Below are positions 26,480 to 64,000 of a stretch of DNA of 64,000 nt, piece by piece (the stretch's first letter is position 1; each line of letters starts with the position of its first letter). The stretch comes from Zhengitettix transpicula. Lineage: Eukaryota; Arthropoda; Insecta; Orthoptera; Tetrigidae. The DNA lies in assembly GCA_037074705.1 (NCBI GenBank), contig CM073590.1:120581600-120645599 (forward strand), in the 5' to 3' direction. The notes beneath the pieces were generated by a model. That model was not told where the DNA came from. It saw nothing but the letters and a program-made list of their open reading frames with translations, and ran no database searches. A program made the position numbers and the translations under genes.

Positions 26480-27170
26480 TCACTCGAGTTTTGTTAAGAA
26501 TGGATTAAGACAGCTTACAGTTTTGGTGAAACTGTCTGTACGCACCTCAGCTACACATTCACGTGGGCTGAATTCCTTGTTCTTTGCAGCTTGCCCAGGG
26601 TGTCTGGTAGTCCGGATAGCAATGTGGCGCTTTCGGGGAAAATCCAGGGCAGGCAGGTTTAAATGGAGATGTGCGACGCTAACCACGGGAAGCAAGACAC
26701 GATCCTTGAAGTGGTTACGAGGCTGCCTCAGGATTTAAAGGCGCGACGCTTGCCACGGTGAACAAGACACAACTCTTGCCTGGTTCACTCGACTTTCTGC
26801 GTGTATGGGTCCTAGTTTGTAGACTGGAAAGCAGAATTGGGTCCTCAGAGATGTGTGGCCTCAGGTTCCTAACTACACTGCGGGCTCAAACTAATTTTGT
26901 AAGAAAGTTGCCAAATGTGATTCTGACGACCATGCCCCCAGGTAGAGTGATGATCCCCGATGCTACCTCTAACGAAGTCTCAAGCATCTCCTCTTTCAAC
27001 CGATCAAAAATTAATATTTATCCGGGAACACAAGATTAATAGCAAATCACAATGTCTCTTACACCACGCGCTCGCATCCGCGTGGTCTTCTCGAAGTATC
27101 TATCAACAATTGGGAGATGACGCTCCGCGATCGTTGCGTAGCGGGCAAATCAATGGACAGTAATAAAACT
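26480..27170. other. GC-richer block with an internal direct repeat
   Basis: About 690 bases of higher G+C than the flanks. Inside it a roughly 75-base unit occurs twice in a row (near 26653 and 26728), sharing TTTAAA, GCGACGCT, CCACGG, AA.CAAGACAC and CTTG. Open frames run on both strands because stops are rare in this composition. I recognise no protein. It is likely an old repeat. Confidence 0.45.
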
Positions 27171-28642
27171 ATTAAATGCGCACTGTTACAACCAATAATT
27201 GAAATGTCTTTAACCTTATTTATAAAGTAGATGCACAATTAAAATTAATCTCTAATTAAATCTGCATGGGAAAATAGGTGTCCATTACAAATTATTATAA
27301 ATTTCTAAATTTATTCGTAAATGTTTGTGCAATCTTGGGTAAAGTTGTCAGCCAGGGACGAAATTCCAGGATCTTATTTACTTGTTTTCAAAGGAATATT
27401 TTCCGACTTTTCCGTATCATTTTTCACTATCTATCGTGATAAACTCACCAATAATATTTGATTTGTATAAAACCGGGTTCTTTTAATTGCAAGAAGATTG
27501 AAGAGATTATGACCAGAAGACATCACTGAATAAATGCAGGAGACCCGCCAATGGATGGTGCCCCACTCAAGTCAAATAGCTCTAATAATTAAATAATTTA
27601 CTTATTACTCTAAGTGTTAAGAGTAGATTGTAAATCAGCAACCGAAATTTTAAAAAAAATTACTCACAATTCTTCCGAAATAATTCTCTGCTATTTTTGT
27701 GTATCCTAACCAAAATCGTAATTCAGCTATATTTGATCCCTAGACACCTTATTTTATAACAGACCAAACTTTATTATTCCGCAGATAGAGATTATAAAGA
27801 ATGTGTAAAACTATTGTTTTTAATTCTAAGACATAGGTCGAAAGACAGAAATATGTTAAAGGATTTAGAAAATACTGAATTAAGCTTCAGCAGATCGGAG
27901 AATATAACTAAACATATCGCCTAGAGTTGTTTGACCGCGTATAATAGCATACTACTACTTTACAAACTGCTGATAATTGTCAATTTTTGGAAATGTTATG
28001 AACAAATTCAAAATTAGAGTTTTCTCGTTTCACTACTGTATATTTTTATTCTATGACACTATTAATATTAGCACATTTTCAATACATAAATGGAAATCTT
28101 CAGTGATATGTAAATATTCTTAATTTTACAACACTTTATTTTAATATTTAAGAAGCTGTTTAATATATTTTCTATAAGTGAAAGTATAATTTTTATGTTA
28201 TTTTTATCAACTTCTAGCAGTCAACTCATACTGATTGAATGAAATTAGCTTTTAGTAACACTATCATGACGGTTTTTATCCTCACAGGCGGGGCTGGTAA
28301 AAGTCAACTGTCCAATTAATTTTAGATTCTTCGAAATTATATTTATTAGTGTACTATCTTTGAATGCAAGATGAGAAACCTTCTTTATTATCTGTCATTA
28401 AATATATACTTTTTCTATTCTTTAATAATAATATTTCTTACACACATTTATGCGAGATTATAGGTAGGATACATTTGCATGATATTTAAAGAAAGGACTT
28501 CCAGAATGGTTGAGTCTGTTTGAATGCATAGGTAGCGATTTTGCTGTTAAGTTTCCTAAACTGATTGTCACATTTATCCCCATTGCTTAAACGTATGTTG
28601 AATGAGCGAATCAGTAATTATAGAAATGTGGGTGTGACAGCT
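27171..28642. other. AT-rich upstream flank of TMEM245
   Basis: No gene or known repeat is seen here. The proximal promoter of the gene starting at 28687 must lie in or near the last few hundred bases. No TATA box is obvious at a standard distance. Confidence 0.5.
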
Positions 28643-28654
28643 ATTGCTAGCAAC
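28643..28654. promoter_or_regulatory. X-box-like palindrome upstream of TMEM245
   Basis: ATTGCTAGCAAC contains the perfect 10-base palindrome TTGCTAGCAA and one exact RFX-type half site (AGCAAC). The other half site has one mismatch from GTTGCT. It lies about 33 bases before the start codon, so it is in the 5' UTR or core promoter. That RFX proteins bind it is inference only. Confidence 0.3.
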
Positions 28655-28686
28655 CGACCGTGAGAGGATACTTGTAAAAAAATCCA

Positions 28687-56136
<27,450 letters not shown>

Positions 56137-56310
56137 ATAGTTCATGCATGCAATGCTTTAAATTTATACCTATCTTTCTGTTTGTGCATGAGAAAATACG
56201 GTTAATACTCATTTTAATCCATACAACATTTTTGTAGTCAGAGGTATGGATATTTTGAGCTTGATTGTTTCTGTTTTGTGTCTCATAATAAAGTTACTTA
56301 GTTTCTTCTG
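56137..56310 (+). terminator. TMEM245 3' UTR with poly(A) signal
   Basis: AATAAA at 56287-56292, about 150 bases after the stop. A T-rich GTTTCTTCTGTTTT stretch lies just after it. This is consistent with cleavage near 56310. Confidence 0.75.
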
Positions 56311-56414
56311 TTTTACGTTTTGCTGGAAATATTTTATTTACTGTGACTTCAGTAAAAGTATACCTATAAATAAATAATATAAGCATGTAATATAGTAAAA
56401 TATTTTATATGTAT

Positions 56415-56525
56415 AAGAAACCATGAGACAGAGGGAGATAAATTGCTTACCTGAAAATGAAGTTGCAGAAGAAAACATAATTCCAATTTTCAAAGCTATT
56501 TTCCTACTTCTACAGGAGACAGATT
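56415..56525 (+). repeat. Foldback MITE family M, copy 4 (diverged fragment)
   Basis: GAGACAGAGGGAGATAAATT, GCTTACCTGAAAATGAAGTT, then a diverged centre. It has the same order as the left arm of family M copies, at lower similarity. Confidence 0.6.
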
Positions 56526-57329
56526 TTATAGTATAACATCTATCTCTTAAAGAATTATGATAACAAATGTATTAATTGATAGAAGAAGTTTATAAGTTCA
56601 TTTGTCTATGTTTTATTAGTTTATTTAAATGCCATTAAATGGCTAGGTTTTACTTCATATAGTTGAAATGTGCATATTGTGATGGCATTTGCATGATCAT
56701 GGCTACTGTTATAGTGCAGGTACACTTTAGAACAAAATTGAATAAGCTGCAACCACATGGGAACTGAATTTCATATTAGGTAGAGACATTTGAATCTATT
56801 TTAAATTTGTGCTCCAAGAAAAGTCTTGCACACTCACAAATTCTAAGAGAAACAATAGAGGATTTGAGCCTCATTTAAAAGGAGTTGAAGAAAATCAATA
56901 CCTGATCTAGTAGAGAACCCAAAGTGGCACTATATGATTATTCTAATAGTGTTTTAAGCCATACAAATTCCAGAATTTGTGCAGTACTCCAGATCTTAAC
57001 ATTATGGCAATTCATGTTTCAGCTCTGATGAAATGTAGCTTCATCAATAAACACTTGTCTCTCAGCAAATTCACACTGTTCCTCAGGTCACACAATCACA
57101 GACCCTGTGACTTCTTTTGTAACGGCGAGGAAGGATGCTCTGTATATCCTTCAATTACAACTGGACAATAATATGTTGGAAAGTGCCCAGCAAGAAGTGT
57201 TTAGACATCTGTTGTGTTAACTGTGGTGCTCATATCCCACACTTGCCATGCAATTTCCATGCAGACTTAAGGCTTTTCTATAATTTAATACCACTTTTGA
57301 TTCTGTATCTCATTTCAGTCCAATATAAG
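56526..57329. other. Intergenic DNA downstream of TMEM245
   Basis: No gene supported. Frames in 56977-57332 could belong to the retroelement relic that follows but are not recognisable. Confidence 0.45.
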
Positions 57330-57600
57330 TAAGCTTCACTTTCCCACCGGGTATGTCCACATTCAAAATTAAAGAGAATATTACCTTTCATTCCTCCCAC
57401 ATAATTTACAACATTAATTGCAGACTTTTCCCTGGTTTCTATATGAGCCAAACAAAACAACCTCTTTCTGAACACATTGCTGAAAACTACAGCACTGTCA
57501 AACTGTTTGAAACACAATTCTCAATAGCTGCTTATAACAAAAGCCACAACTCCAACAATTTTGACCAATGCTTCATGTGGACTCTCCTCAAAGCTTAACC
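57330..57600 (+). pseudogene. GIY-YIG-type retroelement relic
   Basis: The plus-strand frame 57353-57598 encodes SHIIYNINCRLFPGFYMSQT followed by KQPLSEHIAENYSTVKLFET and FSIAAYNKSH. It aligns with the IIYxIxC...FYIGQT..PLSxRIxxH...AxHxKSH layout of GIY-YIG domains in Penelope-like and related retroelement proteins. The GQ of YIGQT has become MSQT. It lacks the rest of the protein and its strand is opposite to the four intronic relics. Confidence 0.6.
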
Positions 57601-58067
57601 TCTTGATTCATCAGATGCTGAAATTCATCTTTGAACAATCCAGGCAAAGTTCTTGACAACTTCGTCTAACAACTGCCTTTCCCCAATCACACATTCAATC
57701 ACTTACTTCAATTTTATTTTCCACTCTAATTACACAAGTTTGTGGTTGTGTATTGTGTATATAATATACAGATTAGTATGTATGTGTGTATATAAGTATT
57801 ATTCTGTTATTTTCAATTGTTGTGACCTTTACTTAAGAGAGTGTTGTTGGGAGTTAATTGTTTCTGTTTACCTGCTGACTGGCCAGGGTTTGAATTTGAC
57901 ACTGTGCAGCTGGCCATTCCAAATTTAGTCCTGTCCTAAAGTAGAGGGTACAGACCCTCAGAAAGTTAGCAAGCTATACCTTCCCAGCCTGGAGAGCCAA
58001 CTGTCAATTTAAGGTATTTCAGCTGTTCTCTATCCCTATTTCCTGTCCAAATAAGTGTATCTATAAA
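57601..58067. other. Intergenic DNA, nothing recognised
   Basis: AT-rich with a short TG/TA microsatellite near 57750-57790. Confidence 0.5.
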
Positions 58068-58345
58068 AGCGAATAAGGATATGACTTTGTCAAAATAATT
58101 GGTATGGGAAAGAAAGTGGAAGGTGCTGGTGCACTTGAAATGAAGCTCAGTGTCAACAGGGCCGAAGAATGTTCTTCAAATTTTCAGTTCCCCCCCCCCC
58201 CCTCAGAAAGAAAGAAAACACATCATGTTCCTGCCAGTTGTGGAGTATGGAGTTTTAACTTCTGCTCTGCCAGAAACAACATAAACCCCACTTTCTGTCT
58301 CAAGTCAATTTCACAGCATAGGAAAAGTTCTGATAGGTACTGGAT
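58068..58345 (+). repeat. Foldback MITE family M, copy 5 (partial)
   Basis: AATAAGGATATGACTTTGTC, ATTGGTATGGGAAAG, GAAGCTCAGTGTCAACAGGG and TGTTCTTCAAATTTTCAG give the left arm in order. A C run at about 58190-58202 sits where other copies have GGAGGCTCTC. The segment to about 58345 (GGAAAAGTTCTGATAG) matches the outer sequence of the copy at 62461. Confidence 0.7.
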
Positions 58346-58489
58346 ATACATACATGCCTATTTTCCACAAACAAATCTACACCCATTGAACAAATTTCAC
58401 CAAATGCTGTACATGTGTTCCTTGCGACCAATAAACAAACACTGTGGGGTAAGACATGTCAAAATTTGGAAATTTGGAAATTTCAAACT

Positions 58490-58745
58490 GTCGATATTTT
58501 TCATCGGATAAAAATTTTTCGGGGTCAAAGAGATTGATAGTATTTTCATTGATGTTCTAATGTAATGTATAATTTCAACCCCTTTTGGCAAGTTAAAGGA
58601 GCACTGCTAGGGGTTGGAGATGGAGAAGTGTTACAAGTAAATTACGCCAATACATTCATCGAAATAAACTTTTTTGGGGTCAATGAGGTAGATTGTGTTT
58701 CTCCAGATGTTTTTGTATTTAATTTCAGCCCCTTTCATCATGGGA
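58490..58745 (+). repeat. Diverged tandem repeat, period about 156 bp
   Basis: CGGGGTCAAAGAGATTGATAG near 58519 and TGGGGTCAATGAGGTAGATTG near 58675 are in the same order with respect to upstream TTCATCG and downstream TAATTTCAACCCCTTT / TAATTTCAGCCCCTTT. Roughly one and two-thirds units are present. No gene is implied. Confidence 0.6.
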
Positions 58746-58856
58746 GGTGAACAACTTTTAGTATGGTGTGAAGGATTGTTACATAAAAATAACGCAAGAA
58801 CAACTGAGATTCAAGTTAAATCAGGGGTTCAAATGCGGGCAACTCTGGGCACCCAG

Positions 58857-58857
<1 letters not shown>

Positions 58858-58888
<31 letters not shown>
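58858..58888. repeat. (TA)n microsatellite
   Basis: A TA run directly before the lone copy of the tRNA-bearing unit. Confidence 0.9.
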
Positions 58889-58892
<4 letters not shown>

Positions 58893-58894
58893 CT

Positions 58895-59215
58895 TCTATC
58901 CATTCCTCCACTAAACCTACTAATTGTCCACAATAAGACTGTCTGTATTTGCCTGGTCAGGAACTTGACCCGGTGGCCGAGATGGTTAAGGCATTTGTGT
59001 TCTAAGCAGAATATGTGTTCAAGTCCCGCCTGGGTCAAATATTTTCAGTCTTTCCTTCTTCTTCTATCATCCTCTCTGCTTTGAACATATGCTTTTCTAT
59101 GTGCGTATTTCTTCGTCTGAGCATATGAATTCACATAAAGCGCAATCCTCCTATTTCTCCTATTTATTTCTATTCTTCCTCACTATCCAAGTTTGATTGT
59201 GACTTTGTCACCAAA
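58895..59215 (+). repeat. Dispersed single copy of the 390-bp tRNA-bearing unit
   Basis: Matches the array at 52470-53419 from ATCCATTCCTCCACTAAA to CTATCCAAGTTTG with several substitutions. The tRNA-like core at 58967-59037 has lost two bases before the T-arm (ATATGTGTTCAAG). It has also changed the anticodon loop (TGTTCTAAG), so it is not a functional tRNA. TA microsatellites flank it on both sides. Confidence 0.88.
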
Positions 59216-59221
59216 TTAGTA

Positions 59222-59228
59222 CATATAC

Positions 59229-59282
<54 letters not shown>
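59222..59282. repeat. (TA)n microsatellite
   Basis: A TA run of about 50 bases after a short ACATAT-type lead. Confidence 0.95.
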
Positions 59283-59284
<2 letters not shown>

Positions 59285-60594
59285 TAATCTAAGCAGTTCA
59301 AATGTGTGTATGCCATTATAACTCTCGTAACTGTTAGATGATATTCAACTTGTGCTATCTGAGAAAGAATTAATAATGTAGAAATATGTATAAGACTTCA
59401 CTTAAGAATTTTTATACTGTATAATTTTAAATAAAATGACTTGCATTGTATAATTCAATCCTATTCCAAATTTTAGACTGTAAAATAAATAATCAGTCAA
59501 TGCCTAATATTCAGCTAGTTTGCTATAAAAGTTTCAGTAACACTATTAAAAATAACAAGAAACATAAAATGGTCACACGGTGGAGTGTAAAAGCATAGTA
59601 AAAGTGAAGATAATAGAATTTTAATTTTTGAACTGCTTACATTAGCAATCTGTTAAAATCTTATATTATCAAACTAAGTTCAATTTTTTAAATGCTTTTA
59701 TTAAATTGAACAATTCAGCAATAAAAGTACTAAACGATACATATACACTTAATAATAACTATGACCCATAGTGTATACATTAACATTTTTGAAAAGTAAT
59801 GCTTGTCAATAAGGTATACAGATTATGAGCAATCATTTGATTACTCTCTATTAAATAAACACATTAATAAGAAAATTTTATATAATGTAAACTGTAAATT
59901 GAAATATCTCAGGGAATGACTTTACAACAAAACTGTTTTTAACTAACATTACTAATAATCTGTTGACGCATGGCTGATCATGAAACTTTCTCATTCAATC
60001 TTAAGGGAGAAACATTTACAACATTTCTGAACATTACTTGCTCTGTCAGAAACTCCTGTGCAATCCAATCTGACCCAAAATTTACCTGTTGTTTCACACT
60101 TGATGATCATTTCTAAGGAAAAGGGCTTAATGCAGAGCTTCAAATGTGAACTCTAATATTAATAAGGATGAGTGAAAATGGTCTTCCATATAGATTACTA
60201 ATATCCTGAAATGTGTAACATGATTTTTTATCTTCATCTAAGATTAAATCTGTGTTCTCAACAATGACCTTGAAAGGTAGGGTTAAAATATATTTTACAA
60301 TTCATTTGTTTCTACTCAGTTTCAATAAAAACTTTTTCTCTAATAGAATGTGTACAAGAAGCAATGGACGTGTGTGTGTGTGTCAACATTATTTCCATTA
60401 AAAGCAGAATAATTTAGCACCAAATTCACATGCATTTCTAACAGCAAAATATTTTGAATAAAGTTATTTTCAGAACAAGCCGCTGAGTGGTGTTAATTGC
60501 AGATTCATGCAATAAACTTTAACACTATGACACCTTTCAAATAACCTTTAATTGAGATTTTTAAAATTTACAAATGATATTATTTTTGTTTTGG
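59283..60594. other. AT-rich intergenic DNA
   Basis: No gene or known repeat recognised. A short TG run lies near 60371-60383. Confidence 0.5.
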
Positions 60595-60930
60595 AAACAT
60601 ATACTACTTTAAAGTAAGATTTATAATTACTGAATGGTTCAGATTTATTTTGATTTTGTTGCTTATGCCACCTCTCTGTTTCATTGCATGGTACAGCTCT
60701 GGAAGCTTAAGTGCTGTTTGATTTGTAGCATGAAAATGAGGCAGTTGTCAAGTTTTACAGCGGGTGGGTGGGTGGTGCTCAAAAAGTTTGTAGCACACAC
60801 ATGTACTAGCAGTAGTGCGTGTGCCTCAAGGTGGGCAGTTTAAAGTTTTCAATATTGAAGCAGAAATTCTCACTGTTAAAACACAATTATTATGAAGGTT
60901 GTTAAAATGAAGAGAAATAAATTCTTACTA
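60595..60930 (+). repeat. Diverged dispersed repeat, copy 2
   Basis: Partner of 25310-25635 (see that entry for the shared blocks). The centre differs, with a GGGTGGGTGGGTGG-like run here that the other copy lacks. Confidence 0.6.
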
Positions 60931-62460
60931 AATTAATTTATGTGCTGTAGCACATGAGAACATATGAACCAGCTGCCACTGCTATGTCTTTGAGGCATTT
61001 CAAATTATAGACCCAATTATTCTGTAACTTTTTGATAGGAAAATAAGCAATATATTAACTCGAAGGAACTTGTGAGTTACTATCAACAAGGAAGAATAGA
61101 CAAAGATTGCAAGTAACTTGAATCTATTTGATTCCAACTCACAATTGTGACAAAGAATGAAATAATAATATATTAATTCATCCACTTTGCAAACACTACA
61201 TTATCTAAAATAAAAAGTTTTTTTAATTAAATCAGTTTGCTTGTTAACTAGGAAACTGTTTATTGTTACTGTTACCATCATAACTGACACACACAGTAAG
61301 AAAACAAGCTATGGCAGGTACATTTTAACCCAAGTCTGAACAAGTTAATGTTTCTTTAAAACATAAGGCTCCTATCCTCAACCTATTTCTCTGCCACCAA
61401 ATATTGTTTGAACTCTAATATTTAATGCATTTCTTCATATCACAATATTTATACATTTGCAGTTTCTATTTTCATAATAAAATCTTACAAAGCTGAGTAT
61501 GGAGGGGATGATCGAGTATGAATCCAATAATTAAAAGAGGGAGAAAATGCTATTTACAGATTGAAACAATGGGCATCCTGTATCTGCAGTAACTGTTTAC
61601 ACTTTCATGTTGTTGCTCTGTTTTATGCTAAATATGAATAGAGCATTCTAATTGTTTCCAAACTTGAATTTTCTCTTTTCCATATTTATGGAATCATTCA
61701 CAATGGAATACCATATGAATAGTCTAAACCATTCTCAACAAATTTCAAACCAGAAGCTGGTTCAAATTATATATTTTACATAACTTTTAAGAATCTGGAG
61801 AGAAGTACCATTGTATTTCTCAATGTAAATTTATTAATAATTAGTATCAGTGGAAATATATTTTCTCATTGTTTGATTTGATGAAAAATTTCTAATACAC
61901 AGAAGAAAAGATTCATGCAAAAGTTTATAATGTATTCTTGCATTTTTGAATGATTAATTCTAGGATTTAAAAAATTCAGTTACTACTGTATAATCTTTAA
62001 TTAGCAGTGGACTTTCATTTCGGCCATGGAAATGGATGGAGGTGATCTAAATTTTTTCAGTAAATGGTTTTATTCAAATTTACAACATATTTATATTGTT
62101 TCTTTAATAATGTAAGTAGCTATATTATACTTAATAATACTTTTTTGAGATTCAACATAATTTTATATTATATTTCTCAAACAATCTTTAGATACATATG
62201 AAACGGTCTCTAATCAAAGGGAAGAAATGTTACGCTGTATTTTAATTAATGTGTCACTTTTAAAATTTGTAAATAAATATTCTGATTTCTGGCCAATTTC
62301 CACTATTATAATTAATGTAGAAATTCCAGTACACTTAAAAAGATCAAATTAAATTGTTCCAGGCAAAATACAATGATGTGAACTGATATTTGGACATCTT
62401 TTGCTGCTCAAATCATAATTATGAAGGTCAGTATTACACACACACATATATATATATATA
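60931..62460. other. AT-rich intergenic DNA
   Basis: Nothing recognised apart from a short CA/TA microsatellite at 62436-62460. Confidence 0.5.
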
Positions 62461-62720
62461 AATAATTGTGATATTGGTATGGAAAGGAAAGAGAGATAGC
62501 TTGTGGCTTACCTGAAAGTGAAGTGTGGTGTAGCCATAGGGAAGGCTGTTCTTTTAAATTTCGTGGGGCTCTCAGCCTCCTTCTTCAGGAAGGAGTGTTA
62601 CACCATTCCGTGCACTGGCCGGCTGTGGACATCCCACCAGGCCACTGACTTTCTCTCTCAAGGGGAGGTCATGCATAGGAAAGGTTCTGATAGTGATCAG
62701 TCATACAAAGCACCCTATAC
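62461..62720 (+). repeat. Foldback MITE family M, copy 6 (partial)
   Basis: TTGGTATGGAAAGGAAAGAG, TTGTGGCTTACCTGAAAGTG, GTGTGGTGTAGCCATAGGGA, GGGGCTCTCAGCCTCCTTCT, TCAGGAAGGAGTGTTACACC and the flank GGAAAGGTTCTGATAG occur in family order. It is well kept but lacks the complementary right arm. Confidence 0.85.
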
Positions 62721-63340
62721 ATACATATAAACATGCACAGATATACACACACATGCATGCTCGTACATACTCACATGGACCATGGGATGGCAGGTAGGGA
62801 AGGGCATTATTCAAAGGATGTTGAGTCCAGTGCTTTGCCTGGACTGTAAGACATGTTGGAAGGAGAGTTCCCACAGAAAATTGATACTGTTTTTACCTTC
62901 TCCAACAACTTTTTTTTAATACTGAATTAGTTTATATTACAATTATAAGATTTTTGGCCATTGTTCTTACATTGTTAAAAATACATATTTTAATCTCTGT
63001 TTTGTCTATTTTCAGGTAGTGTTCTTTTCATTGCAGATAAACATTTAAAAATGAACATGATTTGTTAATTTTTGCTTCACTAATATTATGGATAATGTTG
63101 GACAACTTTTTTCTAACAACTTAGCTTTATCATATTTATGGTATAGTGCAATAATATTGCTAGTGTGTATTATATTTTCTATAAAGTTTGCACATGAAAT
63201 GGCTGTGATCTTTACCAATTAATATTATATAATTTATTTTCAATTATTTCATCATTATTTTTATATACATGTACCATTGTCTACAAGATGTTTTTATAAA
63301 TTGTCTTATTTATAAAATAAGCACTTAAATAGATTCAGTT
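62721..63340. other. AT-rich intergenic DNA
   Basis: No gene seen. The left part has CA-rich simple sequence. Confidence 0.5.
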
Positions 63341-63341
63341 G

Positions 63342-63347
63342 TTTATT
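63342..63347 (-). terminator. Poly(A) signal for the putative minus-strand gene
   Basis: AATAAA on the minus strand, about 70 bases after the stop codon of the reading frame ending at 63416. In AT-rich DNA this hexamer is common, so it is only supporting evidence. Confidence 0.4.
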
Positions 63348-63415
63348 TTCACAAACACTGAAAACAACTTTTTTACCAATTGGATCCATACTTACAGAAA
63401 CTTCAATTATTCACA

Positions 63416-63637
63416 TTAATGTTTATTGACTGTCCCATTGTCTGCTTTTGAGAAAAACAACAGATTTTTGTGAAGGATGAAAGTTGATTCAAAGTAGTCG
63501 TCATAAACTGACATTTCAGTCACAAAATATCGGTCTTCAGTATGGAACATCAAGCCCAGAGCATAAGCACACAACTCTTCAGGAAAAGGAATTACCTGGT
63601 TTAGCCCAGGCTTGGAAGTATTAATATTCCTTACTCC
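63416..63637 (-). CDS. Putative terminal exon of an unrecognised convergent gene
   Basis: On the minus strand, TCTCTGTATTTAG at 63650-63638 is a good splice acceptor. It is followed in phase 0 by 73 codons and a TAA at 63418-63416. The residues are well balanced, with SKPGLNQVIPFPEELCAYAL near the start, MFHTEDRYFVTEMSVYDDYF in the middle and ILHKNLLFFSKADNGTVNKH at the end. This does not look like translated AT-rich DNA, which in this window gives F/I/L/Y/N/K-heavy frames. There is no internal start giving a long ORF, as expected of a last exon. A second possible acceptor is at AACCAG, 63598-63596. I do not recognise the protein. Upstream exons would lie beyond 64000. Confidence 0.45.
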   Translation of the reverse strand, partial: GVRNINTSKPGLNQVIPFPEELCAYALGLMFHTEDRYFVTEMSVYDDYFESTFILHKNLLFFSKADNGTVNKH

Positions 63638-64000
63638 CTAAATACAGAGATGTTTACCATTAAAGTGTTTTTTTCTACTCCTTCCTCTCTGAATCAATTT
63701 TCCTCATATTATTTTCCCAAAATGGAGACAATGGAACACCTGAAAATGTTAACCTAAAGTGTTAAATCCTCAATTGTCCTAAAAAAATTATTCATGCAAT
63801 TTGCATTGAAAACTTTATTCTGTTATTATTTTTACTCCTTGGTGATGTAATAATGGAATTCACTACATTTATATTTCGTTTATTTTATCAATTATAGTAA
63901 TTTTTTTATTTTTATTTAATTATAGTAACTTCATAACTATGTACTAACAAGTTTGTGTAACTGTATTTATAATTATGTTTGCATCAGGTTGCATTTATGA
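63638..64000. other. AT-rich right edge
   Basis: If the minus-strand exon is real, this would be its last intron. I see no further coding block. Confidence 0.4.

Noticed and set aside
26523..27163. Overlapping frames in the GC-richer block upstream of TMEM245 as a small gene
   Set aside because: Frames on both strands are open, the block contains a tandem motif, and no protein family is recognised.

Overview
The window reads as a piece of a large, AT-rich, repeat-laden arthropod nuclear genome, most likely an insect. The reasons are long introns with canonical GT-AG sites, abundant diverged mobile elements of animal type (Jockey-like LINE, mariner, Penelope-like elements, tRNA-derived SINEs, foldback MITEs) and microsatellites. 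A polyneopteran such as a cockroach, termite or stick insect would fit, but that is a guess from genome style. No bacterial gene organisation is present.

The one well-supported gene is a complete plus-strand TMEM245 homologue (AI-2E-transporter-like multipass membrane protein). I place thirteen coding exons between 28687 and 56136. All splice phases agree, the product is 898 residues, and an AATAAA signal follows the stop. Its introns carry nearly all the repeats of the right half: an antisense Jockey-like LINE in intron 1, a 437-bp tandem duplication in intron 5, relics of Penelope-like GIY-YIG proteins in introns 4, 5, 8 and 12, and foldback MITEs.

Positions 1-28600 hold no gene I can support. 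They are AT-rich DNA with eight copies of a GC-richer poly(A)-ended repeat of about 550 bp (called element A here), one mariner relic and several imperfect palindromes. Element A is confined to this part. One copy has a 15-bp target-site duplication and so looks retroposed.

Positions 56300-64000 are gene-poor 3' flank with MITE copies, a tRNA-like repeat unit and a GIY-YIG relic. At the right edge a 73-codon minus-strand reading frame (63637-63416), with a good splice acceptor and a poly(A) signal, looks like the last exon of an unrecognised convergent gene.

The most interesting points are this possible unlisted exon, the concentration of Penelope-like endonuclease relics in one host gene, a Penelope-like relic with inverted ends, a foldback family whose arms carry fused acceptor/donor (AG|GTAAG) sequence, and a 390-bp tandem array containing a tRNA-Ser-like sequence.
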